Below are positions 1-9,138 of a stretch of 64,000 nucleotides of DNA, piece after piece (position 1 is the stretch's first letter; the number at the start of each line of letters is the position of its first letter). Origin of the DNA: Cololabis saira (lineage: Eukaryota > Chordata > Actinopteri > Beloniformes > Belonidae); contig NC_084597.1 of NCBI RefSeq assembly GCF_033807715.1, positions 9,920,843 through 9,984,842 on the forward strand, written 5' to 3'. The position numbers and the translations under genes were made by a program. A model generated the notes under the pieces. The model was not told where the DNA came from. It made no database searches and was given only the letters and a program-made list of their open reading frames with translations.

Positions 1-977
1 TCCAAACCAATGCCTGAGATACGGAGAATACAGATGTTTTGCTGAATGCAGACTGTGGCCTCCCTTCAGCCACTAGGGGGCACTAATGCAAGGTTAGCCT
101 TAACAACCAGTATTTGTAGAGAAATACAATGACTTGTCATTTGCAGCTATTGAAACAAGGACATTTAAAAACTTCACTATGAAGCGCTTGAGTTATGCCT
201 CAGATAAACACTGTTTGTGTTCTTTTGTAAAAGGTACAAGTTTAGAATTGCCAGGTTTTTTTTACCCTGCAACTGAGCACTGCACTTTACTTCCACAGAA
301 TGTGCATTTAATTGATAGGATTTAATGCTAATTTCAACCAGATCCTGCCTCTCAGCTGGAAAAGACTAAACAAATCACATGAGCATATCTGTTTTGATAA
401 CAGGACTCAAGCAGAGCATTTGTTTGTTTTTTAACTTTATTTTTATTGAAGCAGAACATTTGTGTTAGCGTAGGTATTAGCATTGAGCCACCCCACAACT
501 GTATTTCCTTGTGTTTAACGCTACAAGATATGTTAGACGTTTAGTTTAGACTTGAAAAATGGGGGATGATATGTCTCCTCTAAAACTGTCTTGATATAAT
601 TCTACACGTACAACTGTAACTGTGCCCTTTTTATTATGTCTGGATCATGAACATACAAATAGCTTTTTGCTCTCGTCACCTTCAAAGCCTTTAAAAGTAC
701 TTGAAACAGAAAAGCAACAGGAACACTGCTGTTGTTGTTGACTATACATATTTGAAGCAGAAAGTCTGAGGCTTGTGAAGAAGATCAAAAGGTTTGACTA
801 CAAAATGTTTTATCACAATAGCAACGCATTTCACTTATCACATCATGGTAGATAATATGAATCATCACCTTGACTCCTTTATGAGTAAACTAATATTTTC
901 CTGCCAAGATAGGATTTTCATAGCATCGCTTCTCTAGTTTCTCTTTGTGTTTTCTAAGTTTTTTGAGCAGCCACGTT
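1..977. other. intergenic, no gene recognised
   Basis: AT-rich single-copy-looking DNA. Only short chance reading frames are present. The one notable site is a CTCF-like motif at 70-83, listed separately. Confidence 0.5.
70..83 (+). promoter_or_regulatory. CTCF-like motif
   Basis: The 14 bases CCACTAGGGGGCAC fit the vertebrate CTCF core consensus (CCASYAGRKGGCRS) at every position. Motifs of this form are also spread by repeats, so binding is an inference. Confidence 0.35.
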
Positions 978-1687
978 CAGAGGTGTCAAGTAACAAAGTA
1001 CAAATACTTTGTTACCTTACTTAAGTAGAAATTTTGGTTATCCATACTTCATTGGAGTAATTATTTTTCAGACGACTTTTTACTTTTACTCCTTACATTT
1101 TCACGCAATTATCTGTACTTTTTACTCCTTACATTTTAAAAACAGCCTCGTTACTCTATTTCATTTCGGCCTTTAAAAAAAACTATCCAGTTAAATTGCT
1201 CCATCCGGATAGAGTGAATTTGGTTGTGGTTGTTTCAGATGTTCTTGTCCAGTTTTGTTCTTACATCCGTTCCCTCAGATTCCTGCAACTAAACTTGGAT
1301 GTACATTCCAATAAAGTTTAGGATAAATGATAACATTCCTCTGAAGTTTGACTTTTTGCACCATTACAATACTTATAGGCAACTAGTCATCATATCTCCT
1401 GCTCTCTGAAACACATGTTAATGCTCAATAGTACACATATATGGTTCTTTAATATATTTGCATTATACTAAGATGCATTCATTTCAATGGCTTTTGTCCT
1501 TAATGGTTTTTTTCCCCCCTTACATTACTTTTACTTTTACACATTAAGTAGTTTTGAAACCAGTACTTTTATACTTTTACTTGAGTAAAAAACTTGTTTG
1601 ATACTTCAACTTCTACAGGAGTATTTTTAAACTCTAGTATCTATACTTCTACCTGAGTAATGAATGTGAATACTTTTGACACCTCTG
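978..1687. mobile_element. non-autonomous hAT element, family A copy 1
   Basis: A 710-bp element with ends CAGAGGTGTCAAG and TTGACACCTCTG, which are inverted repeats. It is flanked on both sides by the 8-bp duplication gccacgtt (970-977 and 1688-1695). CAG...CTG ends and an 8-bp duplication are the hAT signature. The interior is AT-rich with many TACTTT and TACTCC words and no transposase frame, so it must have been moved by an enzyme supplied elsewhere. A near-identical copy, almost the same length, lies at 50845-51555 with its own duplication. Confidence 0.9.
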
Positions 1688-3830
1688 GCCACGTTTGAGC
1701 AGGCTCTGACATCGGAGAGGAGAATCGTCCTCTGGAAAGCAGGATGAACGTGTAACTACAATTTCACTGCTGTGAAACAATAACAGCTTCAGGGAACAGG
1801 GAGTCCCAGAAATCCCCTGTATGATACCCGGATAGCTGCTGGCTACAGTCGAAGGCCAGAGAGACCAGCCGATGCCCCCGAAAGGCTGAGTTGGAAGACT
1901 GCCAACGGGCTCCCAGACTGATGTCAGATAAAACCTGTTAGTGCTTGTCAACTCTGAAAAGTCGTAGCCTGAGGCCACTCGGGCCGTTTTATTCATGTTT
2001 TTTGACGCTCTTGTTGGGGTGCTACAATTCCAGGTGGAAGTGAGCAACCATGGAGCCTATGCTATTCTGCTATTGTCACACATTTAGAAACATTATAATT
2101 ATTAATTATGTTTTACATTTTTTTTTAAACAAAACCTTAGTATAAGATATTTGTCTTCTTAAGATAACTTTTCAAAATTTTCAAATGCAAAAAGAAAACA
2201 AAAGCTGCCATCATGTTATGTCATCGAGAAAATAAAAAACGTCTTTGATGACTCACCATATGTGTCTGATTAATATATCTTTGGCCATTTCTTTTCTATA
2301 CACTGGATTATTTTCAGCTATAACTTGAAGACAAAAATGCAAATTTTATAATGAGCTTCAACTTGTGCAGAAGAAGACAACTTGCATAGCTCCTCAGTCT
2401 TTTTTTTCTTAAACAAAAAACATCGTCACCTTAGCAAGCTCTGAATGTATAAAAAGGTCAAACAACTACGGTAATATAAAAAAAAACCAAATGTGGATCA
2501 TATTTTTAAATTTAGAGTCTGGTGGGGCAATAATGGACATACTGAAGGAGTAGTAGTCAAACAGACTTCTAGGGTGCACTTAAAGAGCTCATTTGCAAAA
2601 AAAAAGTCTCACTCTTGCATGATACCAATCTTTTAAAATCAATCTTTTAAAAAAAAAAGACAAAGGGATATGGAATCTAGCTTCTCCAAAGTTTAGCATA
2701 TACACAATATATTTCATATAAACACCATATCTTTTAACTACAAGTGAGATGGGAATTATGACCTTATATCGTGTAACCCTTTTCATTTTAAAGCCACTTT
2801 ATGTGACAATACCACTTCTGACCACAAGAGGGCAGAAAACCCAGCCCCTGACAAAAGAGAGACAAAAAAGTACATCTTGTGGGAGAAAGTGGTACTACAA
2901 GACATACCAGACCCTCCCGACCATTAGTGCAGTATTGTCAGTAGCCCCGGCGAATACCCCGTGTTTAATGCACGGCTCTAACGTGTCGTGTACCCCTTTG
3001 ACATTGACCGATCCGCGGTGGCATGTCGAGCTGCCACACAAATAACTCGCCTCCGAGTTATTATAGTCTAAAAAAAGGTTTTATTTGTTATTATTTTATA
3101 AAATAAGGAAGCAGCTGATGAGCATAACAGCAGCAGCATTACGTCACAGGTACAGTAGGATATATATTAGCTCAGCCGAGGAGCCGAGGATGCCATAAAT
3201 CAGCGTATATCCGGAACCACCAAAAAACACTCATCCCAATGTTCAACCATCCTCGTGTTGAAAATTGTCTGACGTCATATAAATCCTGCTGATGACAATA
3301 GGTAATTCTACACACACGTTAAGCACGCGTTCATCATCCAGCGATATTAGTGGGATCCAATCTAAAAACGCGAAACTGGTTCTTTTACCACACTGGAGAT
3401 TTATACGGCCCCATGTGGTCAGGAGTGGTGCGTTGTTGTTGTGACTTTAAAGACTCCGACATCTGTACACGAGACCTTAAAAAATAGATGTGTTGGCAAA
3501 TACAGCATAAAGAAGTATTTTATTAAACAGTGAGTCACCAGCATATTTTAACATTTAACTAATGTTTTCACTTTTATGTAGAGGTGCATTTGCAGGATTT
3601 CTGTTGCCAAACACAGTACAACTACATTATCCAATGGCCTTTTAGCTAAGAGAAAATACTGTTACATAATAGTGTAGAGATAAAACAGCTTTTCTATCTT
3701 TATTAAGATACAAAAATGACAATCATAAGCAAGTAGGTTCCCAGAGGCCATACATTTTCAGAGATTAAAAGAATAGATTCTTATTTATGTCAACAAAAGG
3801 TTTTGGCAGAGTGTATAGTGATACTTTTCT
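1688..3830. other. intergenic, no gene recognised
   Basis: After the hAT target duplication there is moderately GC-rich unassigned sequence (1690-2050), then AT-rich DNA. A 132-codon minus-strand frame (1649-2047) runs into the hAT end and resembles nothing I know. At 2822-2835 there is a CTCF-like motif (CCACAAGAGGGCAG). The CpG-containing stretch 2940-3060 has no recognisable coding content. Confidence 0.4.
2822..2835 (+). promoter_or_regulatory. CTCF-like motif
   Basis: CCACAAGAGGGCAG fits the CTCF core consensus closely and has the same orientation as the motif at 70-83. Function is inferred from the motif alone. Confidence 0.3.
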
Positions 3831-3849
3831 TTGTTAATTATTAACGAAA

Positions 3850-4174
3850 CTTTTAAATTCAAGAAATGGATTTCATGTGTGGTGAGTTTGCGCTTTCTTC
3901 AGCTGAGGCTCATCTCTAAAGCCAAGGCCTTTCTCCCTCTTCATGACTTGGAGAAAGTAATACATGCTTTAATAACATCCTGTCTGGACTTTTGCAAGGC
4001 CCCGTGTGTTGGTATGGACCAAACCTCCCTTCGACCTTTAACCGGTAACAAGAGGCACCACATCTCAACAGTGCTGTGTTCTCTAAGCCGGCTTCCTGTT
4101 CAATTTAGGATCAATTTTGAAATGTTAGTATTGGTTTTCAAGGCTATGAACAATCCGGCACCTTCATATTAGAC
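3850..4174 (+). mobile_element. L2/Rex-like LINE fragment, 5' part of a split copy
   Basis: The plus-strand frame reads the C-terminal part of a fish non-LTR reverse transcriptase: FLQLRLISKAKAFL, LEKVIHALITSCLDFC, then LPVQFRINFEMLVLVFKAMN and APSY. The module around the usual LVQNAAARLLTG block is shortened, so an internal deletion is likely. The fragment stops exactly at the TAA duplicated by the Harbinger element, and its frame resumes beyond that element at about 5090 (ARSLRSSDQLLLEVSR). It is dead LINE sequence used as an insertion target. Confidence 0.75.
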
Positions 4175-4177
4175 TAA

Positions 4178-5074
4178 GGGCCTGATTTACTAAAGGTTTG
4201 CGTGTGTAAAAACGTGTGCAAACTTGACATCACCCGCAAACCAATGTGCAAGCTGATCTATTAACAGCGTGCAAAGAGGACTGCGCCTCTCAAATGAGCA
4301 AAATAGCACACGCTGTTCATTTAGTACTTTTGCCCTGATGAATAATCAATATGGGGCGTACCCGCCAGAAAGCGCTAAATACTGGGAGGGGAAAATGCAA
4401 ATAGGTTAATTTACCACACGCAATGAGATTTACCAAGCCTGAAAGTTATTGCGGGGATTGTGATTGCGTCTGTATTTAATATGTTCGAAAGGAAGGTGCT
4501 AATCTGCCCAGCATTACGCACCGATGGCTGCTGTTATTGTGGCAAGGAGGCGACATCGCCAAAATCAAAGAATACGCAGAGAGAGAGTCTTTATTCTGCT
4601 GCATGCTATTTTAAAAATAGTTGCACAAGTTTTATTAAAGGCCACTTTTTCTTTAGTTCTTCGCCTTATATCTTGCCACCTTCTTTTAACCTCATCTGCC
4701 GTTCTTTTTGTCTTACCAACTGCATTTATTCTATCGCAGATTTTCTCCCATATTGCGTTTCTTTTGGTAATGTTTAAATTTCTTTGCTGTAGTTCATGAA
4801 TGTGTTTATTTGCCTCTTCCACTAATATCTCTAACTCCAACTCGTCAAATTTCCTTTTGCGCTTGCGACTATCCTGCTTTCCATCCAGACTCTCCATGGC
4901 GCAAACCATAAGACACGCAACACCTCATTTAAATACTGCGGTTTGCACTTGTTATCAATTGCGCAAGCATTCTTAGTTGATCACCCGCAAAACACACAAC
5001 AACAGCACGTGCAAACTTTTTCAGTGCACACGCAATTTAGTCCTCTTTATTTAGGATCTTAGTAAATCAGGCCC
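4178..5074. mobile_element. PIF/Harbinger element, family H1 copy 1
   Basis: An 897-bp element with inverted ends GGGCCTGATTTACTAA and TTAGTAAATCAGGCCC. A TAA duplication flanks it (4175-4177 and 5075-5077). A 3-bp TWA duplication is diagnostic for PIF/Harbinger. Inside is a minus-strand Myb/SANT-like frame (4565-4909) but no DDE transposase, so it is a deletion derivative that kept the accessory gene. It interrupts an L2/Rex-like LINE. A second copy lies at 28146-29241. Confidence 0.9.
4565..4909 (-). CDS. Myb/SANT-like Harbinger accessory protein (114 codons, element-borne)
   Basis: The frame begins [12 protein letters not shown]; the likelier start is the second Met. A basic stretch (RKRKRKF) leads into a trihelix fold of the kind found in Harbinger DNA-binding proteins and in NAIF1/MSANTD proteins. 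Visible core features are [17 protein letters not shown] in the first helix, AIWEKICDRINAVG in the second, and KRTADEVKRRWQDIRRR in the third. In complete Harbinger elements this second protein binds DNA and takes the transposase to the nucleus. The frame looks undamaged but probably lost its natural 3' end (tail TLSLRIL) when the element shrank. The copy at 28.1 kb has lost most of it. Expression is unknown. Confidence 0.7.
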   Translation of the reverse strand: MVCAMESLDGKQDSRKRKRKFDELELEILVEEANKHIHELQQRNLNITKRNAIWEKICDRINAVGKTKRTADEVKRRWQDIRRRTKEKVAFNKTCATIFKIACSRIKTLSLRIL

Positions 5075-5077
5075 TAA

Positions 5078-5205
5078 GTTGCTTAATGTGCTTAATGTGC
5101 TGTACTCCAGCCAGATCATTAAGGTCATCTGATCAGCTGCTGTTAGAGGTGTCCAGAAAAAGACCAAAGTTCCACTAAAGTCCATTTACTTCCTGTGTAA
5201 TAGAG
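5078..5205 (+). mobile_element. L2/Rex-like LINE fragment, 3' part of the split copy
   Basis: After the Harbinger insertion the LINE frame resumes (CTPARSLRSSDQLLLEVSRK), the usual segment after APSY in fish L2/Rex-like reverse transcriptases. It fades out by about 5200. Confidence 0.65.
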
Positions 5206-5237
5206 AGTTGACCTTGACCTTGACCTTGACCTTGACG
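5206..5237. repeat. (TTGACC)n short tandem repeat
   Basis: About five tandem copies of a 6-bp unit, TTGACC. Simple repeat with no other signal. Confidence 0.85.
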
Positions 5238-7411
5238 GGATGTCTTGTTCATCATTTTTTCCTCACCTTTAACTTCTCCCTTTGAGGCACCTGAAAAATG
5301 TACTCAAAATTAGAGATAAGAATAACACGACAATGTGAAATGTTACAAACATTTGTCCATTCAAATTTTGGATATTTGATAGTTGTGTTCATGGTTTTAC
5401 AAAAACACAAAGGGTGTGAGAAGAAACTCTGCTTATTGTAATTTGATAGTTGTCAGACAAAGCACTTTCTTGGGTGGTTAATGCACACATTTCCGATTGA
5501 AACAGGCTAAATTAGAAAAACTGGAGTCACAACACCATGTGACAAAACAACTGTATCAAACTTCTACAACATCTTTTCAAACTTCGATTCACATATTGAA
5601 TGCTTGATGGTTTAATGAGAAGTCAGCAAACAACTAAATACAACCCTTTGCCTATATTTCTTTAAAGAGGGGTACACACAATCCTACTATTTGAACTCTG
5701 CAGTAAACAGGAATAAATGTGAGCAACATGTGGACATCATTTTTCAAAAAGTATATTAAAGTAACTCCACATTTGAACCTTTAGATAAACTTTAATGTTC
5801 ATCATGGCACCGCAGACTCAACAGCCGGCCCAGTTAGAAAAAAATGGTCGGATGCCTTCTTAAGCAGCACGATTCTCAACCCTGGCCATGAAATGGGGAA
5901 TAAGTAAGTCCTCCTGGTGTTTCTTCAAGACACTTTCAAAGAAAATCTGTCCTCAGAATTGACACATATATGTTTTTACCCTTTTACAAAGAAAAGCAAA
6001 CTTAAATTCAAATTTGGATTGACATTCCAACTCCAAAAGTGTGTGTTTCCAAAATGTGGGCATTGTAATTTCTCTCAAAAATTGTAAATTCTCATACAGA
6101 AATGAAAACCAACAAGCACCCTGGTGGTTTACACCTTTTGTAGAATTAAAAAATCAACATAAATCTATACAAACTGGTGAGATTCAGTCGAGGAGATGAA
6201 GGTAGGGGGTCTTTTCTAAACCAGTTACTGCGACATTTACATGGAAAACAAATAAAGATGATGATGATAATTAGGAGGTTATAAAGAAGCCAAAAGAGTA
6301 GAATGTGAAGTGAAAGCTGTATCAAACAAGCAACTACTGTTTCATGGTGACAAGAAGAAATACTTGACCTCAACTAAGCTTAAAATCACATTAATATTCA
6401 GAGTCTTTGATTGTTATTGATTATAATTGACTGGCTCTGAGTGTTGCAACACTGAAAAAGGAACCTGCAGTTTCATCATCAGTGCAAGTGTTAGCCTCTC
6501 ATTGCTGCAGCTATTAAAGTGTAAAAGTTTCACCAGTTCAGCATCGACGTTCGAAAATTAGAGAAGATGCAAGGTCCTGCTTCCTCATAAAAAAACTAAC
6601 ATGACTAACATGAGTAAATGTTCAGATGTGCAGCTTCAAATCAAGGCAACTAACTGAGAGAAATGTCTGCACTCCAAACACAAATGGATACGATTTAATA
6701 ACTGTGATATAATAATATATGATATGTTATTGTATAATATAATAATTGTGAATAACTGTAAGTTCTGACTATGTTCTTGAGGAGATAAAAAAAGGTACTC
6801 ATCGATAAAGTCACAAGATAATAAGTCATAGCAATGTTCACGAGGACTGAGCAGCTTTGTGTTCCTCAAATATCTAAATGAAACATCAATTTGAAATGTC
6901 ACTTCTAATTAGCTAATGTTTTTAACAGCGTAAAGGCTACTCTAGAAATAAACTAGACATAAGTGGGGTTTATGGAGATTAGCTTGCCTTTAAAATACAA
7001 TAATAACCAATGAAACATTAGCAGTAACACTAATAATGCAATGTTTTTTTTTCCTTTCTGATGTTGTCAGACCAACAGGGGAGACCTGACTTAACATGAT
7101 GAAATATATTAGACATGTGAAAGATAAATTATAAGAGACGGCAACTTCAAAACACGTAGTGGAATCGAGAGAGCTCAGAAGAGAACTGTAATGTTGCTCA
7201 TCAAGCTTTCTCTGTGTAGTAGGCTATTAGATGTTGACGTAATATATAAATAAAGAACTGAGTTTTATGCACAGATACTTATATAGCTTGATATGTTTTA
7301 TCAAGATTCTGAATTATGTGTGTCATGTCAGATTCTTCCTATTTGACCGCAATGATAATTTGAGCGGCAGCTGCCCCCCCTCCCACTGCTCCTGCTCACT
7401 CTGGCCTCACT
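5238..7411. other. intergenic, no gene recognised
   Basis: AT-rich sequence without a recognisable coding exon, RNA gene or repeat boundary on either strand. The frames present are short and interrupted. Confidence 0.45.
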
Positions 7412-7521
7412 GATGAAACTGAAGTTAACAGAGCACATCTCACTATTTCACACTCAACTGCTGAGTGAGTTGGAGGATATTTTGACACTTACCTCGATGG
7501 TTCTACAGGCGTTTCTTCAGT
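7412..7521 (+). CDS. possible first coding exon (hypothetical)
   Basis: From the ATG at 7412 the frame is open for 36 codons (beginning MKLKLTEHISLFHTQLL, ending LQAFLQ plus one base). It meets a good splice donor, GTAAGTAA, at 7522; without splicing it ends two codons later. The peptide is leucine-rich and could be an amphipathic helix. I do not recognise a family, and no following exon could be linked inside the window. A competing minus-strand donor (GAG|GTAAGTG, intron starting at 7492) overlaps the same DNA, so the strand is uncertain. Confidence 0.2.
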
Positions 7522-7652
7522 GTAAGTAAATCTGATCTTGTAACAAAGCAGACATGTGTCTTTTCATGTTTCATGTGTCATTTAAAACTGAATTTTTAGG
7601 CTCCATCACAGCTGTGAAACATCAAAACTTTATGAATGTCAGATAAGATGTC

Positions 7653-8569
7653 TCTCTCTCTCTCTCTCTCTGGGTCAGGTGGCTCTTGGTTGAGCTGCTG
7701 TGACATCGACGGTAGCATTCCACAGATCCCGATTTTCGGCCATTCTTGTAACTGCCCCTAGGCTCTCTCCCGTCCATTTGGTAAGGTCAACTTCCCAGGT
7801 TCTTGCCGGTCTCCCTCTGGGTCTCTTCCCTGCCGTGATGCCCTGCATGATGGTTTTCTCTAGGCTGTCATGTCTGATGGTGTGGCCGAAGTGCTTCATC
7901 TTTCTCCTCCTTATCTGCTTCATCAGCATTGGGTTTGTTCTTAGTTGTTCTAGAACCCAGTCGTTGGTCTTGTGCTCCCTCCATGACACACGCAGCAGGC
8001 GTCGATATGTCCACATTTCAAAGGCTTCGATTTTCTGTGTTGCTTTCTTTGAGAAAGACCAAAATTCACTGCCATAAGTGGCAACTGCGAAAGCTGTGGC
8101 CCTGACTATGCGCAGTTTTAGGCTTTTGCTGACTTCTTGGCTCTTCCATATTGGTGTAAGCTTCTCCACTGTGCTCCAGGCCATGCACAGTCTTCTACTG
8201 ATTTCTGTCATGCAGTTAGCTTCCGTTGTGATGGTGGATCCTAAATAGACGAAGCTCTTCACCTCTTCCAGTTCTTCTCCATTGAGCGTGAAATTGCTGA
8301 AATCTGTTCGGTTCTTGTCCAGCACCATGATCTTGGTCTTCTTCATGTTCAGGAGTAGCCCTTTTTCTTCGTTGCACGTGTTGCACGTGTTGCACGTGTT
8401 GCACGTGGGTCAGTAGTTCCATGAGGTCTTTTTGCTTTCGCATAGCAGTGTTGTGTCGTCTGCGTATCTCAGGTTGTTAATCAGTCTTCCTCCAATCTTT
8501 ATTCCGGTGCTTGTGTTTTCCGTGGCTTCCCTCATGATGTTTTCCGAATAGATGTTAAATAGAGCTGGT
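7653..8569 (-). mobile_element. RTE-type LINE, 5'-truncated, with target duplication
   Basis: The minus strand encodes the end of an RTE/BovB-type endonuclease-reverse transcriptase. Near 8450-8475 is the RT active-site block LRYADDTTLLC. It is followed by VKSFVYLGSTIT, FEMWTYRRLLRVSW, RRKMKHFGHTIRH and GKRPRGRPARTWEVDLTKW, which are hallmarks of the RTE C-terminus. The last 223 codons (8346-7675) form one open frame, but a frame change near 8340-8380 separates it from the RT core. The 3' end is a (CT/AG)n run. The insertion is bounded by an 11-bp direct repeat, gataagatgtc (7642-7652 and 8570-8580). It lies just beyond the slc45a2 3' end. Confidence 0.9.
8372..8407. repeat. 9-bp tandem repeat, four units
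   Basis: Four exact copies of TTGCACGTG. On the minus strand they are in frame and encode (HVQ)4 inside the LINE, between the RT core and the C-terminal frame, close to its frame break. Confidence 0.9.
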
Positions 8570-8580
8570 GATAAGATGTC

Positions 8581-8925
8581 ATAGAGATAAAATGAAAGTT
8601 CTCAATGCCATTTAAATGAAACAATAAAGACACTTTATTTAAACAACACCTTTAAAATCACTTTCAAAGCAGTGCCATTCCACATATTGGATGGGGAGTG
8701 GTAGCCTAGTGGTTACAGAAGTGGACTGGAGTCTGGAGGACCAGGTTCAACCCAAAATGCAACCCAGGTCAACCACCCTGGGCCCCTGAGCAAGGCCCTC
8801 AACCCCAACCGCTCCCCGGGCGCCGTTCATATGGCAGTCCACTGCTCTCTAGTCTCTAGAGATGGGTTAAATGCAGAGACCTTGCAAATTTCCCCTCTGT
8901 GGGACTATTAAAGGATTTTCTTATC
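8581..8925 (-). other. slc45a2: slc45a2 3' UTR (inferred)
   Basis: The stretch between the slc45a2 stop codon and the RTE insertion. About 240 bp of it is the antisense SINE. The rest (8581-8690) is AT-rich and has an AATAAA signal on the minus strand. The extent is inferred from the poly(A) signal, not from transcript evidence. Confidence 0.5.
8634..8639 (-). promoter_or_regulatory. candidate poly(A) signal of slc45a2
   Basis: TTTATT on the plus strand reads AATAAA on the minus strand, about 290 nt after the slc45a2 stop. It is a canonical hexamer at a plausible distance. Confidence 0.45.
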
Positions 8926-8934
8926 TTATCTTAT
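8692..8934 (+). mobile_element. tRNA-derived SINE, antisense to slc45a2
   Basis: A plus-strand SINE with an RNA polymerase III A box (TAGCCTAGTGG, 8702-8712) and B box (GGTTCAACCC, 8744-8753). A non-tRNA body follows, with a typical fish SINE/LINE end (gggactattaaaggattt) and a (CTTAT)n tail at about 8920-8934. The tail joins the slc45a2 coding sequence without a gap: the minus-strand triplets ATA AGA TAA, the last two sense codons and the stop, lie inside the tail. I found no flanking target duplication, so a small deletion may have accompanied insertion. Confidence 0.8.
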
Positions 8935-9138
8935 AAAGAGAGCAATGAAGATGCAGCCTATCAGGGCCATGGCCGAGGCTGAGAGAACCACCACAATCAC
9001 GCTGCCGGCCGCGTTGACCAGAGCGCCGAGACCTGCACCCACGATGATCTGAGCCAGCTGGACCATACAGGTGAGCGCCGCGCAGTCCATGCCGGTGCCC
9101 CGAGGGCTTTTATTGCTTCCTTGCAGCTTCAGTTGTTC
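8926..9138 (-). CDS. slc45a2: slc45a2 exon 7 (last coding exon)
   Basis: Acceptor cttccag at 9139 upward; starts in phase 0. It encodes residues 508-577: a short acidic/basic linker ([14 protein letters not shown]), then [19 protein letters not shown] and the last two TM helices ([20 protein letters not shown]). It ends LFIR-stop. Human SLC45A2, as I recall it, ends a few residues later (LFVRYVD), so the C-terminus is shortened where the SINE begins. Confidence 0.93.
   Translation of the reverse strand, partial: EQLKLQGSNKSPRGTGMDCAALTCMVQLAQIIVGAGLGALVNAAGSVIVVVLSASAMALIGCIFIALFIR

Noticed and set aside
1649..2047. 132-codon minus-strand ORF
   Set aside because: It overlaps the end of a hAT element and has no recognisable domain, so it is most likely chance.
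2820..2950. Similarity between this stretch and 25300-25390
   Set aside because: Only short words (tagtacagtattgtcagt) match and no ends can be defined, so it was not called a repeat family.
5206..5237. Nuclear-receptor half-site cluster (TGACCT) in the TTGACC repeat
   Set aside because: Tandem simple repeat at the end of a LINE fragment, far from any promoter; motif matches follow from the repeat unit.
8216..8443. Separate 75-codon minus-strand gene with HVQ repeats
   Set aside because: It is a frame-shifted part of the RTE LINE; the repeat is a DNA-level expansion.
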